Source: Parapristionchus giblindavisi
Lineage: Eukaryota; Nematoda; Chromadorea; Rhabditida; Diplogasteridae
DNA length: 64,000 nucleotides
Reading direction: 5' to 3'
NCBI GenBank assembly: GCA_943737045.1
Contig: CALSFV010000306.1
Span: 90,001-154,000, forward strand
In this document: in pieces, positions 1 through 11,800 of the stretch
Position numbering within the stretch: position 1 is the first letter of the stretch
Layout of the letters: every line of letters starts with the position of its first letter
Made by a program: the position numbers and the translations under genes
Notes under the pieces: model-generated
Seen by the model: only the letters and a program-made list of their open reading frames with translations
Told to the model about the DNA's origin: nothing
Databases searched by the model: none

Positions 1-1700
1 CATTGGAAATGAACGATTACTTGAAAGACGAGGAATACCAATTGACGAAGAGACAAAGAATCTAATTAGTCAACAGAGAGAAAAGGCTAGAATATCTGTT
101 ATTGTTGCACTCAATGGTAAGTATCTATAGAGATACTGTAGATGGAATACTGTATTGATCGTATTGATTATAGGTGAGATCGTATGTATAATATCGATTG
201 CTGATAATGTAAAGAAGGAGGCCTCATTAGCTGTATGGTCATTAAGACAAAGAGGAAAGAGAATTGTTCTACTAACAGGAGATAATGCTCGAACGGCTGA
301 AGCTACAGCTAGACAAGTACATATATATCAATCAATATTATACCGTATACCTAGTGTATTCTAGGTGGGAATCAGTGAAGTATATGCTCAAGTACTTCCT
401 AATCAGAAACAAGCAAAGATAGAAAGATTACAAGAAGAAGGAGAGACAGTGGCAATGGTAGGAGATGGAGTAAATGATTCACCTGCATTAGCATCTGCTA
501 ATGTTGGTATTGCTATTGCTGCTGGTAGTGAAGTTGCTATCGAATCTGCACGAATTGTACTTGTTAGGGTATGTTATACTATATCCATCACATATATTGA
601 TTCATTCATTATAGAGTGATCTACTTGATGTTGTAGCAGCTATGGATTTGAGTAAAGAAACAACCAGAAGAATACGATTGAATTTCTTATTCGCTATTAT
701 CTACAATGCTATTGGTATTCCTATTGCTGCTGGTAAGTTATCTATCTTACAGTAAGATCCTGAATATATGATTTATGATTCTTCATGGCAATATTATGGA
801 TTTTCATTTTACAAACTGAGAGTACTATTGATTTTGGTAATAATAAATTATATTATATAATATGATATGATAGGTGTATTTCGTCCAATTGGTTTTTCTC
901 TTCAACCGTGGATGGCAGCTGCTGCAATGGCATTATCTTCACTTTCTGTTGTTACATCATCTCTTATGTTGAAGAAATGGAAGTTAGTCATTCATCCAAT
1001 CAATCAATAATATTCTTTCATCTACCTCATTCACTGATTGATTCTTGGATTCAGGAAACCAACAAGTCATTCGCTGAAAACACCAGCATTCAATAGATTT
1101 GTATCTGAAGAGCTATCGACTGGACGATTTGAAGTGAGTGAATGAATCATCACTTATTGTATGAATAGAATGAATAGATAGATAGATAGATAGAATGAAT
1201 GAATGAATGTTCATTGCATGTCTAACCATATTCAATCTCTTCTTCTTCTTCTACTTATCTAATTCTTAGTCTTCTTCTTCTTCTTCTTCTTCATTCTTTC
1301 TCTTCTTTTTAGTTTATTCGCTTCAATGCCTTCTCTTCATGCGATAGGACAAATAGCGAATCATCGTTCCTCTCCCTCTATATCTTTCTTTTATCTCTTC
1401 CTCCCCCTCTCTCTCTCTATCTCCGATTCAAACCAAACAATTAACAATGTGTTGAGACTGAGTATACAAAGAGTATGAGAATGAATAGAATATCTATTCA
1501 TTGATATGAATGATACATGAAATGACTGATTATAGGTTCGAGTAAATGAAGGAGTTGATGGATTGATGTATAATAAGAAAGGAGATTCAACATTATCATT
1601 AGTTTCATCTAGAATATCATCAATTCTTGGATCAACCAATTCACTTAGAAAGCCTTCGACTATACAAGAAGATGATAAGGAGAAGTTATTAGTTGTCTAA
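1..1700 (+). CDS. ATP7: Copper-transporting P-type ATPase (ATP7 family), 3' portion
   Basis: C-terminal ~310 residues of a P1B-type copper ATPase, which pumps Cu+ across Golgi or plasma membranes using ATP. Seven exons join in frame: 1-116, 174-316, 365-568, 615-732, 874-982, 1055-1133, 1536-1700. Visible motifs are TGDNARTA and the P-domain hinge [10 protein letters not shown], then the last two membrane segments with YN in the first and MALSS (the M..S copper-site motif) in the second. The cytoplasmic tail ends EKLLVV; a di-leucine near the C-terminus is the trafficking signal of vertebrate ATP7 proteins. The 5' part, with the metal-binding repeats and the phosphorylated DKTG, lies outside the window. 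Introns are 48-402 bp; the last is the longest and is pyrimidine-rich. A bacterial CopA is excluded by the introns and tail. Confidence 0.93.
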
Positions 1701-2853
1701 GTATCCATCCTCTCTTCCTCTATCCATCCTCTCTTCGTCTATCCATTCCTCTTCGTCTATTCATTGTCTCCTCCCCCTTTCCTCTCTCAGACTGTATTCT
1801 ATTTCTCACTTTTCATTCTTGTATATCCTCTCATCTCATCCCATTTCGCCATTTTCTCTTTCCTCTTCTTCTTCTACTTCATTCCTCTATACATTTTTTT
1901 ATTATCGCATGAGTTGTTTTACCATAGAACTTTATTGACATTTATATTATTTATTGTTACTCCGTTTATATTATTATAGATAGTTACGATATAGTCCATA
2001 TTAGTTACCTTTTTAATTCATTAATGTTATATCAATCAATATCATTGAATTCATTCCATTTCAAAGTCATATAATCAATTGATTGTATTATATACATTCG
2101 AGGTAAAGCTTCTATTCACTTCGATATCATCATATGTTCCTTCATTATAAGCACTATATCGTTCATCTCTTCTATTTCATCTCCATCACAACTCCCTCTA
2201 TCCTCCATCTCTCTCTCATTCACTTCACTTTCTCCATCAACTACCATATTTACCTCTTCTACCTCCAATCTCCCTCTATCTCTCCTTCTCACTCTTCATC
2301 CCTCCATCCCTCCCTCCCTTACTCTTATATCTCTGTTATTCCATTCTCAGCTCCATAAGTTCTCATTCTATCCTTCTTCTTCTTCTCCTTCCGACATTTA
2401 AAATAGCTCATGAAATAGAATGGAAGACTAAGTTTCTCCATTCTTCTTCTTTTGTCATTTCTCCTTCTTCGTCTTTCTTAACAATCAGTAGAAGGGGGGA
2501 GGAGATTGAGAAGAAGTCTAACGATCTTCCCCTTCTTCCCTTACTCTCTCTTCTATTCTATCGAACAGTCTTCTTGTTGTTCTACCTTTCTATTCATGTT
2601 CATCACCATTTTCACAAGGTCAAACCTACCCCTATTCTATCTTCTTCTTCTTCTTTTCAATTCAATTCAATGTATGACTCAATCTCTTCTTTTACACTAT
2701 ATCTTATGATCTCTCCTCTTTCCACATGGCTTCTCATTCTTCTTCTTCTTCATCCTTTACATCTACCTCTATCTCCCTTCCATACACATCCAATCGATTA
2801 TTCTTCTTCTTTACAGTATCCTCTATTGATAGCTTCTATTCCATTGATACAGT
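1701..2853. other. Intergenic, pyrimidine-rich spacer
   Basis: No coding exon could be supported. The + strand is dominated by CT and TTC runs, which create long but low-complexity reading frames (Ser/Leu/Phe-rich). It holds the 3' flank of the ATP7 gene and the 5' flank of the small membrane protein gene. Confidence 0.6.
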
Positions 2854-3269
2854 ATGCTCCGTCTAACATGTATCTCACTTGCTCTTCTCACAATCTCTGT
2901 ATATGGAGAATCAGTTCAAAATAATGTAGAGAATGCAGTGAATGAAGTAACCACTACTAAGGTATTACTTATATATATATATTCAAAGTGTGAATGATAA
3001 ATGATAATATAGGATGGAGCCACATTTTGTCCCGTTCCTTTAGTAGGAACTCAATGTCCTTCATCTTCATTTGTACATTATTATAAATGTTGTGGAGATT
3101 TGAATAAGGATTGTTGTTTCAACCTACAGGTTAGTCATATATTTAGTCTTCTATTCATTCATAATGTTTCTTTCAGACATGGGTCATTGTAGTCCTTGCC
3201 TTGATCGCAGTAGTAATGTTAGCTTCATTCATTCTTTCACTAGTTAGATGTATTTTCTGTCGTCGTTAA
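2854..3269 (+). CDS. Small Cys-rich type I membrane protein, unknown function
   Basis: Three exons (2854-2961, 3013-3129, 3177-3269), all in phase 0, give a 105-residue protein. The N-terminus MLRLTCISLALLTISVYG looks like a cleavable signal peptide. The short ectodomain carries C, C, CC and CC (FCPVPLVGTQC, then YYKCCGDLNKDCCF), followed by a ~23-residue hydrophobic segment starting WVIVVLALIAV and a short basic tail CIFCRR. Topology would be lumenal or extracellular N-terminus and cytosolic C-terminus. The paired-Cys pattern before a membrane segment recalls Shisa-like and other small animal Cys-module proteins, but no family is recognised. The start was chosen because it gives the signal peptide and all three exons keep frame. 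Confidence 0.75.
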
Positions 3270-3785
3270 CTCTATTTCTATCTATATCTATTGTGTCTAT
3301 AACTCATCTTGCCTTCTCTTCTACTTCTTCTTCTTCTTCATCTTCGTATTTTGCTTTGCTTACTCCTATTACCATTCCCTCTTCATCCTCTCAATAACAC
3401 GCTGGTCTTCGCTCCACTTTAATAACTCTTCATCTTCATATATTGTATATATCCATTGCTTTTGTCTTACTCCGTCCATTTCCTTTATTGATTCACTATT
3501 TGTATTGTCCTTGTATTGAAGTAAACAAGTATTTATTGGAGTAAGTGTTATGTCTGTATCTCTATTTCTTCCAATACGAATGACATGACTCAAAACAGAC
3601 AACGAAACGTCTCATGGGAGCTTAGAATGGACGATTGACGAGAATACGGACAACAACTAACCCCCCTCTCCTCTCTGTCCCCTCGTTCTATTCTTATACT
3701 CAACGAATGAAAAGGATACTTCACACACAAACTATTCACATTGACAGATTTGACAAAAAAGAACAACAGAACATACAAGATCCAT
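3270..3785. other. Intergenic spacer between convergent genes
   Basis: 3' flanks of the small membrane protein gene (+) and the coiled-coil gene (-). The reading frames here are short, low-complexity and lack splice-compatible partners. No feature recognised. Confidence 0.5.
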
Positions 3786-4645
3786 TCATTCGATAGTACA
3801 TGTAGATAAGATATTTGATAGAAGAGAAAGAATATCATCCAATCCACTTGGACCCTTAAACAAAATAATATTACAATTCATTATTGTGTTCATCAACTGT
3901 TAATCTATGACTTAGGAATGATTCAATTGATACAATCAAAAGTGAAGACATACTTGAGTTTGAAGAGATTGAATGAGTTCTTCTGTATCATCCAATCCTT
4001 TCTCCAGCCTTTTCAACATCTCAAATTATTTCGAAATTTAAATAGTAAAGGCATTCATTTATTACCGAAGATAAGAATTATGAATCTTAATGAAATACGA
4101 TATAAATAATTGATAATACCTCTTCATTCTGTGTTACAACACATTCATGCTTCTCTAGATCATCATCATTCCTTGTCATTGATAGTTTCGTTTCAATATT
4201 CGCTAGATTCACCTATAATAAGGTGAGGTACATAAGCATGTCAATTTGCAAAGAGAGTATAAGATCGAAGGTATACCTTGATATTATACTTGCGTGCTTC
4301 GAAATCAGGAATCTGCCTTGCATAGTTCCCAACATCGAGAAGAAGTTCAGAGGCGTTCGAACTAATCTCATTTAGATCTATTTCCGTCGAACGAATACAT
4401 TCTTCTGTATCGATTATCTCATCTTGAGCCTATAATACAATACTTCAATCAGGCTATTACTTCAAAGAAACCTTTTGAACTTCAGTGATAATCTTATTAT
4501 TCTTCTGTTTCTTCGCTTGAGCAGCTTCATCCACATGAGTATTTCTCTTCCTTTCTGGAGCCTACAACATTTCATAAAAATTTGTGACAGAGAACACACC
4601 ACGTACCTTCTTCTGCTGCTTTCCCTTATTTTGTGCGTTCATCAT
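3786..4645 (-). CDS. Small coiled-coil protein, unknown function
   Basis: Six minus-strand coding exons join in frame: 4607-4645, 4472-4561, 4277-4429, 4120-4212, 3954-4019, 3786-3854. All are phase 0 and encode 168 residues. The N-terminus is Lys/Gln-rich (start MMNAQNKGKQQKK), followed by a charged helical region (exon starting AQDEIIDTEE) with heptad-like spacing and an exon MLKRLEKGLDDTEELIQSLQ that is a clear coiled coil. It ends STCTIE. No catalytic motif, signal peptide or membrane segment is seen. The size and coiled coils suit a subunit of a small complex, but I do not recognise the family. An upstream non-coding first exon is possible, because a TTTCAG acceptor-like site precedes the start. 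Confidence 0.65.
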
Positions 4646-4753
4646 GTCCAGAGGATGTCTTTTCGAATTATCGAAACTGACGTGCTGAAAGCAAAAGTCT
4701 GGAACGTTAATGGTACAATTGGAAATACCCGAACTAGACTGCGAACTTCTGTT

Positions 4754-4762
4754 CCTTTTATA
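4754..4762 (-). promoter_or_regulatory. TATA-box candidate TATAAAAGG
   Basis: TATAAAAGG on the minus strand about 110 bp upstream of the coiled-coil gene start codon. The same nonamer lies 76 bp from the NDUFA9 ATG on the opposite strand, which supports a promoter role. The spacing allows a 5' UTR of about 80 nt. Confidence 0.4.
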
Positions 4763-5869
4763 GAAGATTTTAACGATCTCTCCAGGCTTCCTTCAAAAAC
4801 ATTTTTTTTCAATTCAATATGTTACGTGCACATTAAATAAAAAATGAGAATGAATGGCAGATAAAAACGGAGCAAAATGTCATAAATCTGGAAAGGGTGA
4901 ATTAACTCAGAAAATAATCAATGAGGTAAAACAGTAAATACAGATAATAAACAACACAGGTCGGAATGTATACGTCATCGGAACGAAAAATTGTCGTTGG
5001 GACTCCATAAATTTTGAAACTCAAGTAGTCTATTGGATAAGATCTCCTTTTATAATTTTGAATGTTATGAGTTCGATGCCCCAACTATGCAAATTTTTAG
5101 CTATTTTTTTGCAAAGATCAGCCTAGACGACGAAAAGTTGCTCAAACCTACCGTAACCAACATTGCAATCACAATCTATTAAACGGATTTTCATTTTCCG
5201 GAGAGTCTTCAAGGATATATTTTTTACAAAATTCATTTGTATATTTTGTATTATAAACGTAGGTTGATATTGCTGTTTTATCTCTTTGTTGTATGGTATT
5301 TGATCTTATCTTATATAATATGTAATGAGATAGTTATGTCGATATCATAAAAAGTCCCGTTTTATCATTATTTGAAATGTGTTGCAAGCTTACGTCCTTA
5401 TCTACTATCCAACTGATCACGCGATTCTGTTTCTTCTTTCTCTTTCTGATCATTCATTTGTATCTCCGTGATGCTCATATTGTCCTGATGAATCTCTTTT
5501 CTCTTCTCTTTTATCCTCTCTTCACTATTCCTCTTTATTTATTCATTTATCCAAGATCTTCATTCTCTACGTTTGTAAAAGAGTTTAGTCGGTGAAATGA
5601 GTGAATGTGAATATACTGTTCCAGGGGTATCAAATCGTGGTGTTAAATATCACTCAATTCCGTAGTGTCGTTTGACTTTGGCTACAGCGTTTCATTTATA
5701 ACTTAATGTAAATGTTCTTCATTTAGTTTTTTTTTCTTTATTCTCATTCTTTTGGATGATTGACACGTTAATTAGTCAGCTGATCTCCCATTCTTCCTTT
5801 CACTTTCCCATTTGTGTGGACATTCTTATTGAGTTCATTGACATTCTTTTCATCACTTTGAGGCTTTAG
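4763..5869. other. Intergenic spacer between divergent genes
   Basis: Shared 5' flank of the coiled-coil gene (-) and eIF4B (+). It has mixed AT-rich sequence, with a CT-rich part around 5400-5570. No exon or repeat family was recognised. Confidence 0.5.
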
Positions 5870-8800
5870 ATGAGTGCAGAAGAAGAAGATGGAGGCATTA
5901 TGTCCTACCATCTATCAGAGGATATTTCTACTAAGAATTGGGCTGATCTTATGCAAGAGGAACAAGTAAGACCATAATAATGATTATCTGTAGTTATAAT
6001 GATAGAGATATTTAGTATATAATGATTAATATAATATAATAAAGGTGATTCCTCCTGTTCCTCATGATTCTCCACGTGATTCTCCTCCTCTTCCATCACA
6101 ATCAATTCCTCCTTTCTTTGTTTCTGTTCATTCTAATGGAAAAGTATCAGCTGAAGAGATTTACTGCTCCTTTGGTGCAGAAGCTTCCGTTAGTGTTTTT
6201 TCTCTCATTTATTTAAGTGTATTCATTTACTTGTTATCATTCTTATTTAGGTGAAATGGTTTTCATTCGAGAATGGAAAAGGAAGAGTTGAATTATTGGA
6301 CGAGAAATCTCTTAATGCAGCTTTAGCTCTCAATGGACAAAATATCAATGAGTCTACTATATATGTAAGTTATAGCTAAATTAATTATATGTATTCATAT
6401 TTTAAATATTACCGTATTGAAGGTTACAAAAGAGATAGTGAAACCGAGTAATGATGTACGAATGATTGGTGGTAGATCAAATAATCAATATACTACTCTA
6501 CCTCCACGATATGAACAACCTCATAGGGGAGGATATAGAAGAGAAGGTTTATTTATTTAATATCATATAATAAATCATCTATTGCTATGTACAATTACCA
6601 CTTATTATTCATTTTCATTTAGAATATACACTTGATTTTTGTTCTATTATAAATAGCGGTATATTCCCTGATTTTTTGATTTTCATACAATCAATTTCTC
6701 TATTAGTGTATATATTTCTTTTTATATGGCATAAATACAGTGATCGAAACATATAGTAGTCCATATAAGTTATTTCCAATCTGTGTATATTAATAATCCA
6801 TTTGTAGATTCTCATGATCATATTAATCGTGGAGGCTATCATGGAGGGTATCAAGACAATCGACATTACGTATGTCTCTTTACATTACTTCAATTTTTTC
6901 ATGCATTTTTTTCCATATTGTGGGTACGGGTCAGTTTACAAATTGATCGGCTTATAAAAGAACGGGTCGAAACTATAAAAAGACAACAAATAAGCTAATT
7001 TTTCATAATTGTGCTTGTTAATATCAATTACGGGTCAGCCTATAGTTTTGAAAATGTGAGTTGAACAATAATGTATGATTTAAAAAATGATGTTCAATAG
7101 TAGATTAAAGTGAATATTTATTATTCATGAATGGATGTATATGATTATAGAATGATGGACAACATTATCGTGGAGGTCGTGGTGGATATAGTGGTACTCA
7201 TCGAGGAGGTTATGATCAATATGGAAGAGGTGGAGGATATCGAGGAAGAGGAGGAGGATATGATAATTATTCTAGAGGAAAACCTAATTATAGAGGTTAT
7301 ATTATATTGATTCATCAATTATAATCTTAATACTAATTAAATCGGATGCATACATGTGTATGTATATCTAAAGGATACCCTTCAAAAGTATAATTTTCAA
7401 TCATATACAGTTTTTATAGGGAGCTGGCATCCAAAAATTTCATTCCGAAATAGTTGAAATAGGTGATCTTATGTTGATAATCTCGAAAAACTGTAGTTTG
7501 AATCTATCATTTATACTTTTCGAATCACAATTGCTTGATCTTTTATATGAGAACATATATGAATGTGGGAGTTATTGTATTGAATGAATCCATTTTATGA
7601 TATGAATATTGATATGAATGATATTGAGATGTTATAGGTAATAATCATTATGAAGGAGGACAAGGAGGAGCACCTGTAATGAGAAGTGGATCATATTCTA
7701 ATCATAATGATTCATATCATCATCCTGCACAAATAAAGTATATTATTCATTTTTTTATTTATTATTCGTCCTGTTGAAGAAACTATTCTCGTTCTTTTGT
7801 TAATTTCAATCTAGTATTAGATTAAATATCAATATATTATTATGGATAGAGATGAATAGATTGTTTTGAGTCGTTCACGTACTGAATCAACATCATCATA
7901 TAATGATAATCGATATTCATCATCACGATATTCATCTGATGGTCCTCTTTCACCTTCACAACACAATCAACAAGGTATTCATTATTATTACTTTCTATTA
8001 CTTTTTTACTCACTTCTTCATCTTCTTCATCATTCTTCTTTCTCACTTATATTACAATTAATTTGGCTATATTACTATTAATTCATTATGTTATTTACAA
8101 TTGAGATATCGATTAATTGGTTTTTCTTTACAGTATCCCCCAATCCATCAATTCCTGTTGTTCCAATAAAGAAACCATCAGCTAAATCGATATTCGGTGA
8201 TGCGAAACCAGTTGATACATCGAAAAAGGTATTCTATATCATAATGTTTGGATTGAAATTCAAACTGTGCTATTAGGTCTTAGCATGAGTTAAATGTATT
8301 TGTTCATTGTTAACATAGGTCGAAGCTTGGTTATCGGTTTTCAAAATGCGATCAGGTTTTTAGGTTTGTGAAATTTTGGCTCAATATAACTTACTTTTTG
8401 ACCTATGATTGTTGACTGTGAGGATGAAAGTATTCACTGATGTGATCGATGATCTTTTGTAATACGAATTTTAGACCTTATCAATATCCAGTTTGGGATC
8501 ATAAATGGGCGCGTGAAAACGATTTTTTTCCAGCGCACAGCCTGCCTTTCCTTCGGGACCTTGCGCATAGCCTTGCCTCGCAAAAATTTTCAGAAAAATC
8601 TGCAAAAAAATAACCATGCGCCCAGACTTGCCTTCAAGTTCCCCGATTTTCGCACAGCCTTTCCTCCATCGTGCCCACCTATGTTTGGGATGGTTCTTCC
8701 ACGGATTGACTTGTCTTTCAGGGGATTATTTTGGGATGAATAGTAATGACGACATACATTTTCGCCCCACCCACAATCTATTCTTTTTGCGAAATATAAA

Positions 8801-11800
8801 CTGACCCGAAATTAGAAGAAAACTGACCCGATCCACATCTCAAGTATGTTAGAATCTCGGAAAGGTACAGTACCGTGCAAAAGTATGGACGCAAAATTCG
8901 AATCGTTATAACTTTTTACGTATCTGGCCGATCGGCCTCGGATTAATTTTATTATATACTATGACCATTAGAGAAAATTATGAAGGTATCGATTATTACC
9001 TACGATGATGAAATGATTTCATCATTCTTGAAATGCCGAGGTGCGATCGTAAAAATAGGTTTATTCTCAGGTAGATTTTTTCTGCTTGTCCATTTTTTTG
9101 TGAGGAACGAACAACTATCAATAAACATTTTAAGCCATTAATCACGTTGGTTGCATACCGCTCCGAGGAATTAGCTAATTTCGCCTGACCCATTAAAATT
9201 TCGTAAAAATGCCATAACTCAGTCCGTAGTTGAGCTACAGCTCTCCGATTCAACAAGTATTATCGCATAGTCATGGGGCAGCACCATGCCAATTTCGGAA
9301 GTTTCCGGCACTTGAAGAGAAAATTCGAAAAAAAATCCAAACCATTTTTTGGACTTACGGTATTTCCCAGCCGGTTTTTCTAAAAATCCAAAAAGTTGCC
9401 ATGACGTGCCTAAACATCTACCTAACACATCTACAAAGTGGCGAGATTACAGCACTTCAATTACGACTTTGCCAATAAAAATACCATTGGAAGTCAGAGT
9501 GCACGGAACCTAAGTTCTTTCGCTATGGAGAATTATTACGGGTCAATAACACAGTATTTCATATCATTTTTGATCGGATTTTGAACCAAGTGTTTAATAA
9601 ACACATTTCCTACAAGTATCCTGAATTTAGTTCCACTATTGGACATTCCACCTTTTTTATCTGTCTCTTTTCTCGCAAAATTCCACTTTGACTGTCAATG
9701 GTATTTTTATTGGCAAAGTCGTAATTGAAGTGCTGTAAGCTCGCCACTTTGTAGATGTGTTAGGTAGATGTTTAGGCACGTCATGGCAACTTTTTGGATT
9801 TTTAGAAAAAACCGACTGGGAAATACCGTAAGTCCAAAAAATGGTTTGGAATTTTTTCGAATTTTCTCTTCAAGAGCCGGAAACCTTCCGAAATTGACCT
9901 GGTGCTGCCCCATGACTATGCGATAATACTTGTTGAATCGGAGAGCTGTAGCTCAACTACGGACTGAGTTATGGCATTTTTACGAAATTTTAATGGGTCA
10001 GGCGAAATTAGCTAATTCCTCGGAGCGGTACGCAACCAACGTGATTAATGGCTTAAAATGTTCACTGATAGTTGTTCGTTCCTCACAAAAAAATTGGACT
10101 CACAGAAAAAATCTACCTGAGAATAAACATATTTTTACGATCACACCTCGGCATTTCAAGAATGATGAAATCATTTCATCACCGTAGGTAATAACCGATA
10201 CCTTCATAATTTTCTCCAATGTTCATACTATATAATAAAATTAAACCGAGGCCGATCGGTCAAGTACGTAAAAAGTTATAACGATTCGAATTTTGCGTCC
10301 ATACTTTTGCACGGTACTGTAGATGGAAAAGTGAAAAGTAGTGTTAATTTTGTGATTGTAAAAGTAATTGGAAAAGTAGCATACTTCATAGTTTACAAAC
10401 TTTTACACTGAAATTACGAAGCTAAACTACTTTTCCAACTACTTTTACAGTCACAAAATTAATTCCTCTTTTCACTTTTCCATCAACTTTTTCAGGATTT
10501 TAACACCACATTACTAATCTCGATCTCCCGCATATTCCTAAATGGATTTTGAGTCTCAAAACTGACCGCATCATACATGGGCGGCCATTACCGCTGAAGG
10601 AAAAATCGGGTGGGTCGGAGGCATAGGTGGGCGCGTGAAAACGAATTCTTTTTTCACACAGCCTTCCCTTCCCTTGCGGGGCCTTGCGCATAGCTTTGCC
10701 TTGCAAAAATCGGAAAATTTCCAGCCAAATCTGCTAAAAAAAAGGCCATGCGCATAGCCTTGCCTTACAATTCCCCGGTTTGCGCACAGCCTTTCCCCCA
10801 GCGTGCCCACCTATGGTCGGAGGAAAATATGGGCCATGAAATTTAATAATTTCACTTCGCAGTTCATTTTTTGAGCAATTTTTGGGGAAATCGGACGGGT
10901 CGGAGTCAAAAATAGGGTGGGTTTTGCCGCTAGCGACAATGCCACCCATGTATGGACCCATACGTGGGCACCACTGCCGCTAGTGGCAATACACCCCCGA
11001 TTTTCCAAAAATCACTGGAAATGACATATAAATGCTCCATTTTTTGAGAGGGGGGAGGAGGGACTGTGGAGGTATTGTAGTATGGTCTATTCAATGATGG
11101 ATCGACCCCATCAGTCTCCATCACCTTGGAATTTACTATGAGACACCAAAGATATAGCTTGAATAATTTTCAAGAATGACCGAGGTCGAAAAATTAATGA
11201 TGACCCTAGACCAAATATTACTTGCCATTATATCAACTGAAAAAAAAATAAAAGTTGGCTCATAGTCAAGTAGTAGTTGGTCTAAGGCCATCATGAATTT
11301 TTCAACCTCAGTCATTCTCAACCCCGGACATGGGTCAACTGAAAAAAATCAGTTGGCGATTCCTGACGGTTACGGTGGTTCGGGCCCAATATCCTACACT
11401 CCAACTGAGTGAAATATTTACTTATGTTAAGATCTAATGTAACTGTTTCACTATTCATCTTTTTTATCATTCTCCTATATTTGACTGATTTTGTTTTTAA
11501 CCGATTGATTGAATATGTAATGATAATGATAATTGATTTCAGTTGAGTGAAGTGGATGAACGATTAGCAGCAGAAGAAAAGGAAAGAAAAGATCGAGAAA
11601 TAGAGGAGAAAAGAAGACTAATAGAAGAAGAGAAGAAAAGAGTTGAAGATGAGAAAAGAAGAATTGAAAATGATAAGAAAAGAGAAGAAGAAGAAGCACG
11701 AAGAACATTTGAAGAAAGAGAAAAGGCTGCTGCTGCTAATACTCATGGTATTCATATTATATTATTTTTAATGTCGAATACAATATTCATTTACATTTTA

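Noticed and set aside
5040..5095. tRNA-like T-arm GAGTTCGATGCC
   Set aside because: No matching acceptor, D-arm or anticodon stem could be drawn around it.
9230..10187. Reading frames in the foldback element as a possible transposase
   Set aside because: The same peptide appears on both arms because of the palindrome, no DDE/D spacing or helix-turn-helix is visible, and each frame is under 90 residues.
10500..11124. Overlapping minus-strand frames rich in Gly/Arg/Pro
   Set aside because: They coincide with the GC-richer F2/F3 MITEs and recur with those elements elsewhere.
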